Source of the DNA: Lentinus brumalis
Taxonomy: Eukaryota; Basidiomycota; Agaricomycetes; Polyporales; Polyporaceae
DNA length: 64,000 nucleotides
Direction of reading: 5' to 3'
Assembly: GCA_001792895.1 (NCBI GenBank)
Contig: MARA01000010.1
Location: 186,001 to 250,000 of the forward strand
This document shows, piece by piece, positions 36,335-47,101 of the stretch (positions are counted from its first letter, which is position 1; each line of letters starts with the position of its first letter). The notes beneath the pieces are model-generated. The model was not told where the DNA came from. It did no database searches and saw only the letters and a list, made by a program, of their open reading frames with translations. Both the position numbers and the translations under genes were made by a program.

Positions 36335-36881
36335 GGAGTGACGAGACCTTTCGCGTCCGAATTCTGCGCATCTGAGTGTTTATCTCCTTCATGTCTTCAA
36401 CGATCTTCGAACTGCTGTGATCACGGAACCAGAACGAAGTTCAACATCAACTGTACAGTACCTACGGGCCATTCGATTCGAAGCGGACTTCAGTCGAATG
36501 GCGGAATGGCGGACGAACTCAACAGTTTCGGCATTACTTCCGCTCGCGCCGGAGAAGAGAAGCAGCACTCACAATCCGCCGTCCGACCACTCTTTCATCC
36601 AGGCATCTCCGACGACCAGAGAGCCCACTTCCCACGTTGCTCTCTCCTCTGTAACTTGACGGTTGCCACTCTTGCAATCCCATGGTGGCTGAGCGCTGAT
36701 GCCGTGACTCGGAAGCACTGCCCAGCTTCTCATGCGCGCTGCGGCGTTCACTGTCCAAGGCCCACTGATTGCAACATATCATAATCCAGATGCGCATCAT
36801 GTCAGTGTCAGTGCCTGAGATTTCAGTATAAGTGTTGTGCCTAGGTGATGTTCCCTCCACCCCTGTGCCCTCAGCCGCTTC
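36335..36881. other. Intergenic
   Basis: About 550 nt between the WSC relic and the hydrolase. No gene seen. Confidence 0.45.
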
Positions 36882-39083
36882 ATGTACTTCATCAAGCTCC
36901 TTAGCTACTCCGCCCTCGCGGTAGTAGTCCTTGCATCCGAGGACGCGCAGGTAAGTGGTATATGGTCTCCCGATGTGAGCGGCATGAGCTGAGGGATCTA
37001 GCAGATACCCCTCCAATCCTCTCTGCCTAGACATCGCTATGCAGACTGCAAGAACGAGTTATGGGACGGGAGGGTCCTCGAGTGCGGCAGAATCGAAGTT
37101 CCTCTCGACTGGAGTAACGCCGCGGCCGGCAGCCTCACTCTCAATTACACAGCGTTGCCTGTGAAGAGACGCACTCCACGGAAAGGCACCGTGTTCCTGC
37201 ACTTGGGTAGGTGGGTTCTCCTACTTATCCTCAACACTCATGCCACCCTTCGAGACTGATCGCTTCTGGTGTATTAGGATACGAATATCTAGGTCGGGTT
37301 TCTGAGCCCGAGAATTTCCTCGAGCTGTTGTTGAGCGAAGGCACGCAGATCGAGAAGACTGTGCCGGATTATGATCTCGTCATGTGGACGTCTCGCGACG
37401 TCGCTGTATCCCAACGGTCAGTATACTTGTACAGTCTGTTCTTAGCCGGTACTCAAAATTCTCATTCCTCCTACAGCACATCGTGCTTCGCTAGTCGTCA
37501 GGAGGAGAGGTCTTGTTATTCGGGAAACCCGTATGGACAGTGCACGAACGCAACAGTCGCTTTCTACAACGCGACCTTCCGCGAAGATCTTCATCGAGAG
37601 CCGCCTTGGGACGAGGAGATGGCATGGTTAGAGCCTCAGGGGCCCGAAGATGTCAAGGACATGCTCCGTGCACAGGAGAAGATGGTTACGCAGTGCGTGG
37701 ACTCTTCGCCGGACCGCGACATGTTTCAGTACGGGGGTACGGCTGCGAGCGTGCGAGACCTCGTTGCTCTGGCCGATGCCCTTGATGGACCCGGATCTCC
37801 TCTTAATCTCTGGACGAGGCACCACGGGAGTGTTCTTGCCAGTCATCTCCTGAAGAGTACGTGATGACTGCTGTGCCTTGACCGGCATTCCATTGATAAG
37901 TTCTTGGCTAGTGTTCCCCGAGGTACGACAGCGTCCGATAGCAAGCCGGGTTCTACTGACCAGTAGACGGGCTACTCATGTAGCGCGTCGGAAGAGTTCT
38001 CATGGACGATCCTGTGGACCCTGTAGCGTATCAAGAAGTGACGTCGCACGAGGTAGGCTACCTGGTCTCGGGCGCACACGATATCTCACCGAACGTCTAT
38101 GCCAGCGATGGTCTCTCGATATCACAACAGTCAACAATACATTGGCTCTCATTCAGCAGAACGGCATGAGGAACGGCTCTGCGGGCTTCATGCAGTTCTT
38201 CGGCCGTCCACGTATTGATGAACTTCAATTTGGGAAGATCATTGAGGTGCGTACCTGTGATGAAGCAAATGGAGCGGTGATTCTCATCTCTCGCCAGTTT
38301 TTGCACGGCGAGCTCATTGAATGGCAGTACGTCCATACCAAGTCTCGTACTGTCCGCTCGCTGACATGAATCCCAGTACACGCGCCGAAGTCGAGTATCA
38401 ACAGGCTATAAAGAATAACGAAAACGAGTGGTGGTTGATTCCTGATGAGCGGGATTTCTGGATGCTCGCCTTCGGCTCCACACGGCAGTCAGCAGGAGCC
38501 AACGGCTGGCGTGGCAGGAGGTCCCCCCGGAGGACGCGGGTTCTCGACTCAATGCCCCTGGTCTGTGGTGATGCTCTCCAAGACCACGTAACTGATCTGT
38601 CCACGGCGCACGCCCAAGCTGAAGTGTCAATTATCAACAACATGCACGGCGCTCCCCTCATTGGTCGGCGTACTACAGTGTTTGCTATGCGGACCTAGCT
38701 GACAACTTGCTTATCTCTGGACAGCGACCAGCGCGTTCCCGCCTCTGCGGTACCTCTGTCATATCTGGCCTGTTCGTGCCGTTGAGCGAGTTCCGTTGAC
38801 GCCCCAGGCCGGAGGCGCAGATGGACCGTTCAGTCTCCACGACAAGGTCCTGGTCCTTCTCCATGACAAAGACTACTGGAATTACTTCTCCGTTTCTGAG
38901 ACGACAGCACGTGAGCGCTGGCCGACCGCGAGTCTCGTCGGCGGACTACACTACGGTGTGCGTTTTGATGGCAAGGCGATCCTGCGTAACTTGCTCACCG
39001 CCATCATATATAGGATCTGGCAATGGATTATGACCAGTGCAGCTTCGACATCATTCAAGCGTTGTATGGTACGGGCACGGTGA
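36882..39083 (+). CDS. TAP-like alpha/beta hydrolase lacking its catalytic motifs
   Basis: Resembles secreted tripeptidyl-aminopeptidase-like hydrolases. Exons that close in phase: 36882-36950 (signal peptide MYFIKLLSYSALAVVVLA), 37005-37206, 37278-37416, 37477-37856, 37912-37922 (11 nt), 37984-38052; further exons follow to about 39083 but I cannot fix them. Family landmarks are recognisable: LECGRIEVPLDWSN, YDLVMWTSRDVAV (normally YDLVGFDPRGVG), TSCFASR, RVGRVLMDDPVDPVAY, LVCGDALQDH, CHIWPVRAVER. The catalytic parts are not: the oxyanion GGPGxSG is absent after FLHLG, the nucleophile elbow G-x-S-x-G reads TRHHG, and the DPVTP Asp region reads KDYWNY. So it is either a non-enzymatic derivative that keeps its splice structure or an ageing pseudogene. 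It stands next to other decayed secreted-protein genes. Confidence 0.55.
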
Positions 39084-39467
39084 GTCGTCACTGCAAGTGC
39101 GGCCTTTTTGAGAAACCTACTCAACTTCCCGCATAGCTGCCCGAAGGGTCTCGACCCTGCCGGTATGATGGAGAGGCATCATGATCAATGGGGTCAGCAT
39201 TCGGTATTCCAGATATATATGGTGAACAAAGGCGGTGTATGACCATCGTATGCGATATGGAGTGGGATTGCAGTCCAATACAGCCTCTCTCAGGTCGCAT
39301 TCAGTGTACCATCAACTGCGCAGTGCTTCATACGAATCATTAAAGGCGAATTTTAGTCGTGAAACGTTGTGCTTGACGATGAGCGGGATGTGAAGGCAGC
39401 TTGCATCTCCGGACCTCCAGGCCGGGACGAGTTCTCTGGCTTGCCATACTGACACAAGAGAGGTCAA

Positions 39468-40226
39468 TCATGAGCTGACGGGGACTAGGATATAGATGTA
39501 TTTATTGATGACCAACCTGGGTGGTGCCGCCGTGCAAGTAGGTAGGCTACCGTACCCAGGGCTTGGCCAAACCACCGGGTAGTAATAGTAGGGAAATTCA
39601 CGGCCCACCACGACAGTTCCGCTGTAGGAGCTTGGATATCCGCTTCCATACGACCTAGGCGGATGGAAGCAAGAAGGATCAGTACACTCGCGACTACGAA
39701 GACGACAAGGACCACGCACGACGAGCCATAAACTCCGTCACGTGTCCCGCCACCGACAGAACGACCGGCAAAACGGCTGTCCTTGGGGTATCGTGGACAC
39801 CCTACTATCGCCAGAGCCGTAAAGGGTTGCAGACGACTTGCTGGACGCCGATCCAGTGACCGGGATCGTCGAGCCTCTGCTGTCAGATGATGCTGACGAG
39901 CTACCACTGCTTCTACCACTGCCGCTGCTGCCGTGACTGCCACTGCTGCTCTCGCTGCCGCTTTCCGAGCTGTGTCCCGAGCTGGCGTGTCCGTCGCCAC
40001 CGTATCCGCCACCACCCTTGGGCTCGGGGACAGGAGAACGCTTACGCAGGAGACTGTCGAGGACCTCTCCAGACGAGGAGGCGTAGGAGAACAGCACGGG
40101 GATATACATAGCGGACGCTGGGAGGAGGGGTGCGTGGACGTGGGGGAGGTGGTCTCGGGTCCTGACAGGGATAAGATACATTACCCGTGACGGGCTTGCG
40201 GAGAGGTCGGTGTTGCATCCGTACAT
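39468..40226 (-). pseudogene. Ser/Gly-rich secreted or membrane protein, frameshifted
   Basis: Agaricomycete-type low-complexity protein: a hydrophobic start, KRSPVPEPKGGGGYGGDG, a long Ser/Gly run, then STIPQGQPF. At that point the DNA has TTTT where TTT would continue as AGRSVGGGTRDGVYGSSSYG; the extra T (near 39775) throws the frame into a stop. Past it, the correct frame, after an intron ending CCTAG near 39655, still reads SYGSGYPSSYSGTVVVGREF and PYYYYPVVWPSPGYGS, matching the conserved core of the family. The rest of the usual C-terminus is missing. Therefore a broken gene or a single-base assembly error. Its 5-prime end merges with tandem duplications described next. Confidence 0.6.
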
Positions 40227-40745
40227 ACTGGCCCGGCTCCGACTCGGACATTCGGATGCCGCTGTGACATCCGCGCAATGTTCGGATGGCCAGTAAGTAC
40301 TGTAGTTCTGGACTCGGAGGCTTGATACCGAACACAGCGGCGGATCGCGATGCCTGCGAGTGGACTGGGTGAGCGGGCATGGTTAACGACCTCTAGATAC
40401 ATGGACTTTCGGTAAGCTCGCTTTTGCATCCGTCCGTGATGCGTGAGTACTCTTGGCCCGGCTCCGAACCTCGAATGCGACTGTGGCCTCCGCGCAATGT
40501 TCGGATGACCGGTAAGCAGGTCTTGACACCGAACACCGAACACCGAACACAGCGCACAGCGCACAGCGACCCAGTCGCGACGCATGCGAGATCTTGATCT
40601 TGATCTTGTGGCCTTCCGCTCGTCCGTCGTCTCTTGTGGCCCAGTGGGGCCTGGGTGAATGGGAACGGCCGCCCTCTATGTAAGTAGATACACGGGCTCT
40701 CGGCCAGCTCCGTTTCGCATCCGTCCGTGATGCAGGAGCACGGGC
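40196..40745. repeat. Imperfect tandem duplications upstream of Ser/Gly-rich gene
   Basis: Three anchors are alike: ttgcatccgtacatactggcccggctccg near 40214, ttgcatccgtccgtgatgcgtgag near 40426, and tcgcatccgtccgtgatgcaggag near 40713. The first two units continue in parallel through the shared core tccgcgcaatgttcggatg (40270 and 40489) and ccgaacac. The second unit has internal short repeats: gaacacc three times, agcgcac twice and cttgat three times. Unit length is about 215-290 bp. They look like repeated copies of the start and promoter of the gene at 39468-40226. Confidence 0.65.
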
Positions 40746-42219
40746 TCATCGACCACTTGGCCCCCGTTGGCGATGAGCCCGCCAATGCCAATGTCAATGT
40801 CGACGTCCTTTAGATCACGTTTACGTCGAAGATCGAGGATCGGTGTACCGTATCCTGAGGCTGTATCTGCACTTATGTAGACAGTAGATCGCAGTGGAAG
40901 TCAGCGCATACATAGTTCTATACACGCGCACGCGTGTGCGAGGGCGAATGGCAGGGAGCTGTACACCATAGACCATAGAGTGAAGATACACTGTACAGCG
41001 TTGAGATTTGACACATCAGTGATAGGGTTCGACCGTCCGCCTCCTGAGTCCAAGTAGCAGAAGACGCAAGAGTATGCCTGCGCGAGAGCGTGGCAGTGGC
41101 CTAGGGTCTCCGCGAAGGCCGAGCACAGATTCAAGAACCAGAACCGCGAGCTAAAAGCAGAAGTGAGGCGAGCGTTGGACTGTGGACGTTGAACGCTGAT
41201 TGTCTCCACACAAGCGAGGCAGATCGGAGAGACGACCGAGGCCGAGGGACGTTGTCGCGCATTCGAAGCCGCCGAGAGGCTCGAGGAGCAGTTGGCAGGG
41301 GACCCCGGAGATGTACAGCTGCATTGCCATGAGGATCGCTATCGCGGGGTGTGGGTCCATGTGCATTGTGCAGAGAAGATCGCGGGCGAGGTGCACTCCG
41401 ACATCCACGCAGGTCGACAACTCGACAGTTCGACAAGTCGCGCTCGACGACGCTCCCGCTGCGCAGGCCCCGTTGTTGGAGCTTGGGGCCTGTTGGGAGA
41501 TAGTGAGTCATCGTTCCAGTGACGCAGGCCTAGCTGGACTCACATCGGTATGAGTGTGCGACGCATCCCACCTCAGGAGTCAGGAAGTCGTCGTCCAGGA
41601 CAGACTGTCGCTGTCATGCGCGCAGGGCCGCGGTGTATGATGTGCGTACGTGGGGCCTTGAGCTTGACTTGTGTTCGGACAGATTGTGGCCAGCGGGGTG
41701 CACACTGCAAGGTTACCGGAGACTGAGACTCCGGTCCGCGAACAGCGAGGGTGGTGTCACTGCGACAGCGACAAGAAGACATACGAGCAGTGCGACATGG
41801 CGATGATGAGATCGCCATGGATTCGAGCAGTGCAGCTCTCCGCAGTACTCCTTGTCGTGAGTTCGTTCAACACCGAGTCGTAGAAACATCCGTCGTCGCG
41901 CGCGCGAGTGCTGAACGAGAACCCGCGTGTGCGCGAGAACTGAGCCGTCGTCGCGTCGGTCGCAGCAGCTCGTCCGCGACTTGCCCGCGCATCTTGCTGC
42001 CCGCGCGCCGAGGGTGAAACGTCGCGAGAAATGGTGAGCGGAGGGAGAGAACGGAGGGAGACGAGCGCTGCAAAGGGACTGATGAGATGATCATGATGGA
42101 TCAGGCAAAGCCAGCTGTCGCGCCTTCGCAATCCGAATCGTTACATATATACGCCCGCGTCGTCGACGTCCCCGACATCCGCCGCCACCGCTCCCTCGAC
42201 CACCACACGCCCCGCAGCG
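40746..42219. other. Intergenic, about 1.5 kb
   Basis: No gene supported. Short overlapping frames only. Confidence 0.45.
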
Positions 42220-43803
42220 ATGAGCACCACCGCGTTGCCCCGACCCCCGGTCGCCCGGCCTCCCCAGCGTCGGCGCCCGCCGCAAGGGCCCCAAGCAGCT
42301 CCCGACGCTCCCGCTCTCCGCCTTCTCTCCGCCCAACACCGGCACGTCCGAACGGTTCCCCTCGCCCCGAGCCCGAGCACCCTCCACCCAGAGGAGATCG
42401 TCGACGCCCATGTCATCGCCCCCACCGGCGACCTCTCGGGCTGGAAGGCGCAGGCGGGCCAGAACCTCGGCGGGCGCATAAGAGCCCTCGTCCTCTCCCT
42501 GCACGGCGCACAGGACATCGAGAAAGCAATCCAGGAGTGAGTGTCCTCTTTCAAGTTTCTCGCGAGGCGGACTCGGGGTCAGCCGCTTATCTCGCTCTGC
42601 ACATTGCCCAGTGTCTCCGCGGCGTCGTCCTCCACGCCCGTCCTCGCCATCGCCGTGCCGTTCAAGCTCGAAGACGGCGTCCCCGCCGCGCCCCCGTCGT
42701 ACCTCGCCCCCAGCAACTCGTCCAGACCGCCGATCGTCCTCTCCGCCACGTTCTCGACGTCCTCACAACCGGCCATCGACGCGCTCGCGTGGGCCCTCAA
42801 ACAGGGCTTCACCGTGAACATCGACATCCAGAGCGACCTCCAGCAGGACAGCGGCTGGGAGTCGTTCGAGGACTTCCTCACGAGGGCGACTGCCAGCCCA
42901 GACGCGAAGGGCAAGATCATCCTCTGTGCGTGTCCGTTTTACATCTGCGACGCCCCTCTGTTCTCCGGGTGTCAGATCGCCACTACGCGTCTGCTGTCCG
43001 CTGTCAAGCCGTTGGCAACGAGCCAAACCTCTTGGTCAATCATGACGTGTATGGTGCAGCGCGCCCTGGAGCGGGCACTGCAGTCGAGCGCAGGCCGCTA
43101 TGTCCGCGGGACGCCTTAGCGCGCACATAGCGAGCAACTCATCCTCCTGTTCATCATGAGTGCTCCCACCAGACATCCTCTGGGCACAGAGGCTCTCCCT
43201 ACTTCCTACTTCCACCTGCGCACGCACTAACCCCCCGCCCCCACAGCGAACATCCTCCCCCGCCCGACGACCTCACCATCCCCATCGTCAAGCTCCTCAC
43301 GCACCCGACGTACCGCAGCTACCAGGCGCACACCGCCTCCCTCTCCCTCTTCGCCAACCTCTTCGTCAACTTCCTCCCCCCGCCTGGGGCGCGCCCACCC
43401 CGCCCACGCCCGCCCCGCTCGCAGACGCAGACGCACACGCAGACGCAGAGAAGGCCGCCGCGGACGCGGACAAGCTCAAGAAGGAGTGGAAGCGCAGGCT
43501 CAAGATGTACAGTGCGTGTCTCCCTACCCTCACCTCGTTCCCGCCCTGCCCCTCCCTCCTGATAAAGTGCTGACTGCGCCTCCGTACTCTGCAGTCGGCC
43601 CCGCGATCGAGGCGTTCGGGTTCCAGCGCGTCCTCTTCGGCTCCTCGCCCGCCGCACTCCTCACGGGCACCTCCCCCGCGAGCAGCGCGGGCGACTGGTA
43701 CGAGCTCGCGCGCGAGTCGTTTGCGGAGCTCGGCGTCGAGCAGGAGGCGATCGACGCCGTCTTTGCGCAGAACGCCAAGGCCGTGTACGGCGCCGAGTCA
43801 TAG
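42220..43803 (+). CDS. Amidohydrolase-like TIM-barrel protein with frame slips
   Basis: The C-terminal block EAFGFQRVLFGSSPA...DWYELARESFAELGVEQ...DAVFAQNAKAVY has the layout of amidohydrolase-2 family ends (F-G-x-x-R-[VI]-[LI]-F-G-S, then a final N-A-x-x-[VL]-Y helix). Exons 42220-42536, 42612-42925, 43247-43511 and about 43595-43803 have good splice sites; intron 2 is long (321 nt). The best protein reading changes frame three times, each at a run of C that is one short of what the protein needs: near 42357 (SERFP/LAPSPS), near 43256 (ILP/PPDD) and near 43377 (NFLP/PAWGAPT); a further compensating shift is needed near 42270. Either the gene is decaying or C-runs were miscounted in the assembly. 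Metal-binding residues of active amidohydrolases are not evident, so its activity is unknown. Confidence 0.65.
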
Positions 43804-44188
43804 GGAGCGTCGGCCCCACTTGTACCTTGTACTTGTGCTTGTGCATGTAGACGCGGCGGAGCTCATCACCGGAATCACTGGAAAGTCCGAAGGGAAAGTG
43901 TGACTGTTACTGTACGGACGCTTGCTGTATGCTGTATGTTTTGTGACCATGTGTATCAAGCAGGGAACGGAGATGCTATTTATCGGAATATATTGTGCTT
44001 TACAGACTTCTCGATACTGCAACGAGGTATATTGGCAGGAACTGCAGAACGTAGGGACACCACCCTGCCTCATGAGCGAACTCCATACTCCCAGATTTTA
44101 GCGATACATGTGGGCGGAGACCTGTCATCGTGGTCAGGCCGCCGTCGCAGACGGAGTCACGAACACTCACGGAAAGCAAGGAGGGAAC
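43804..44188. other. Convergent intergenic spacer
   Basis: About 385 nt between two 3-prime ends. No gene. Confidence 0.5.
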
Positions 44189-45829
44189 CTAGGTCAACGC
44201 CGGGGTCGTCCAGTCGATCCAGTTCGCCTGGTTCCAGGTGACGCCGTTGAACTGGTTGTTCGTCTGGAAGAACGACGTGTTCGCGCTCTGGCCGAGCAAG
44301 AAACGGTCAAAGAACGCGTTCAGCTGCGGGGTGAGCGCGGCCGGCCACGCGCAGTGCGCATGCCCGCCGACCTGCTCGAACCCATGCAAGTCCGGGACCC
44401 CAAGCGCCTGCCACACCGTGTGCGCGGCGGTCATGCACCCGAACGAGCTCAGCGGGCTCAGCCACACGTAGTCCGTGTTCTCGAACGAGATCATCGGGCG
44501 CGGCGCGACGAGCGCGGCGAGCAGGTGGTGGTCGAACGGGAGCGTGTTCAGACTGTTCACGTAGTTTGCAAAGTTCGTCGAGAACCAGACGTTCTCCGTC
44601 ACGATCTCCGTCGCCGTCTGCACCACGCTCCCCGAGTCCTGCTCGTACTTGGACAGCCGCCAGCACGCGTCCCCGCCCGACCCGGACTCCTGCGGGATCG
44701 TCAGCGCGACGCGCGGCTCGAGCGCACCCGCCATGAGCGCGCCCTTGCCGTCGCGCGAGCACCCGGTCACGGCGATCTTCTGCGGGTTGATGTTCGCGGC
44801 GGGGGTCTGCTCGAGGGCGTCGATGATGCGGCTCACGCCCCACGCCCAGGCCGTCATCGCGCTGGCCGTCGCGCTCTTGCCGTACAGGTTGTAGAAGAGC
44901 CCGACACCGCGGCTGGTGCTCGCGTCGTTCTGCTGGGCCATGTCCGAGTTGGCGTATATCATGGTCGCGATCTGCAGTTCCGAGTCTGTCAGCACACATA
45001 CTCGAGGTATTCCACGGGCAAAGGGGACTTACGCCGGACGGGACCGGGAGGCTGAGCCCGTCGTACGCAATGACGAGCGGCCACCCACCAGCGGGCGGGT
45101 TCCCAGACGGGTACGTGATCTTGGGCGAGAAGGTGATGGAGCTGCCGCCGTTGCTCACAGTAATGGCGAGCGTGCCACTGGTGCCAGACTGGGTGATCTT
45201 CGCCGAGACCGACGAGGGCTTGCCCGGGAGGGCACCGGCCTCGTAGCCCTCGATCAGTGAAAGGATCTGTGCGCGCCGGCACTCCCAGTCCTCCTTGGTC
45301 TTCACTGCGGAACCGTCGTTGAAGAGGAAGGGGTTCGGAAGCTTGGAGTTGCTGAAGCCAGAGACGGTGGACGGGGTGGCGCACGAGCCGGGGACAGCAG
45401 TGCTTGTAGCCGGGGTAGAGCTAGGGGCGCTCGGTGACGTGGTCGGAGGGGCCGTGGTAGCGGGGGCGGAAGTCGTCGTAGGTGCTGCCGCGCCCGGGAT
45501 ACATTGCCTAGCATATGACAATCAGGATGAGGATGATAGAAACTGACTCAGGATGAGGCTCACGAGTAGTACGAGTTCAAGACCGTACATACGGTACCAG
45601 ACACGCATGCTGTAGCGCTTCTCCGTCAGTAACGCCGACATATGGATTCCCTACTGAGGCTTACTGGTAGGGCCAGACCAACCGATTCCTCCGCATTGGG
45701 CTGTAGTGTTCGGCGGTCAGAAGGGACCACTCAACCAGATTAGCAGATGGACATACCCCACACGGGCGATTGTGCACGAGAGACCTGCAGAAGAGCGAAA
45801 GCGACGCTGACCGCGGTGAAGAGCTGCAT
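44189..45829 (-). CDS. Glucuronoyl esterase (CE15) with N-terminal CBM1
   Basis: Secreted 4-O-methyl-glucuronoyl methylesterase that would cleave ester bonds between glucuronoxylan and lignin alcohols. Exons 45829-45757, 45700-45665, 45609-45564, 45507-45033, 44971-44189 close to 470 aa. Seen: signal peptide [20 protein letters not shown]; a cellulose-binding CBM1 ([18 protein letters not shown] and [14 protein letters not shown], four Cys plus aromatic face), itself split over four exons; a Ser/Thr/Pro linker; and the CE15 catalytic domain. The nucleophile lies in GCSRDGKGA (family GCSRNGKGA), the glutamate region is [13 protein letters not shown], and the histidine is probably in [11 protein letters not shown]1 plus CE15 is a hallmark of wood-decay basidiomycetes. 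A TATA box lies about 50 nt upstream of the ATG. Expression is probably induced by plant cell wall, but no regulatory site proves it. Confidence 0.95.
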
Positions 45830-45879
45830 CTTGCCAGACGACCGTTCTCCGTGCAAACGATGCCCCTCCACTCCCGCTC

Positions 45880-45885
45880 TTATAT
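45880..45885 (-). promoter_or_regulatory. TATA box of glucuronoyl esterase
   Basis: On the minus strand the sequence reads gcatataagag, placing a TATAAG box about 51-56 nt before the ATG at 45829, a short-leader arrangement usual for secreted fungal enzymes. Confidence 0.5.
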
Positions 45886-47101
45886 GCAAAAACCAGCAGG
45901 GGCCCCGCGGCCCCCGATGGCGAAGGCCCTCCGAGGAAGCTCCCCAGTCTGAATTGCACGCACTCAGAACGGCCCGTCTCGCAACATGTTTGCACGTCAA
46001 CGCACTTGCGGGGCCGGAACATACGGTTGTCAGTACGAAGCCGCGTGACTGGCACCGCTGCTCGAAGTCGAACACTGCGCGGATGCATCTCGTGCGTTTA
46101 GCGTCTTCCGTGTCCGACATTATCGCAGGCGATGTCGGTCTCTGCAGCAGCCTTGGCGTAGTTCGTCATGTTGACCTTCGTGTGTTGAGTACCGGGTCAA
46201 CACCGGGCACCACACTGGCTTAGCCGAGCACTGATGGCTCAGAAGAAGCAGCGTGGCGAAGAAAAGGGACTGACGCACCGAGGGGCCTGATCAGCCGAGT
46301 CGAGGCGCTGGCGAAGGAGTGATGGCCAAGAGAGGAATTTCCCCGAGGACATCATCGAAAGTTTATTCAACCCGGCACCTCCTGACGGGTACGCATGACT
46401 GATGAAGCAAGGCAAGCTGCAACGTAAGGCGGTCTTGAGGACTTCGCGCAATACAGCAACCGTTCTTCGAGCACGTGCTTCATGTCCGACGTCGCGGGCG
46501 GGCCGCACTATGTATAGGCTCGGGAGGAGAGTGGTGGGAGGAGGTCATGGTCGTGATTGACCTCCATAGACCAAAGACACAGGGTGTCCGAGCATTACTC
46601 TGAGTTTGTTCCGTCGGAATACTGGAGGAAAGATGGTCTTGCTGTGCATTCTCCGGCAAAGTCCAGAAGTCGAGGAATACGGCCGGCACTATAAGTAAAG
46701 TGAATATGAGATAAGTAACTGATGAACGTAGACGGGACGCATCACTCACATGGCAAGTCTTGAAGAGCACAGTCGTGCCACCGAACCCCCGAAGGTGATG
46801 GGGTCCCGAGCCTGGCGTGGCCCCGTTTCTGGCGTGCGCCGCCACCGTGAACATCCGTCATGGTTCCAGACCAAGCCAACGGAATGACGAACACTTACAC
46901 ATTCGCAAGCACCGCTGTGCGGCGTGAGCCATCTCGCGGGATGGACAAACGTTCTACTAACCCGTATCATGAACTGCTCGGAAATCGTGATTATGGTCAC
47001 TTTAAGTACTATTCCTAGATCGTCAGCAGAAGATCTACGGCCAGGGCCGGCTTTCACCGTCGTGCTCGCATGGAGAAGCCGGGTGCAGAATGTCTTGCAG
47101 C
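45886..47101. other. Intergenic, about 1.2 kb
   Basis: Promoter region of the esterase and 3-prime flank of the reductase gene. Overlapping frames without motif; no gene supported. Confidence 0.45.

Noticed and set aside
42087..43130. 347-codon plus frame over the amidohydrolase-like gene
   Set aside because: It reads through splice sites as Arg/Pro/His-rich nonsense, while other frames give a protein with an amidohydrolase-like ending.
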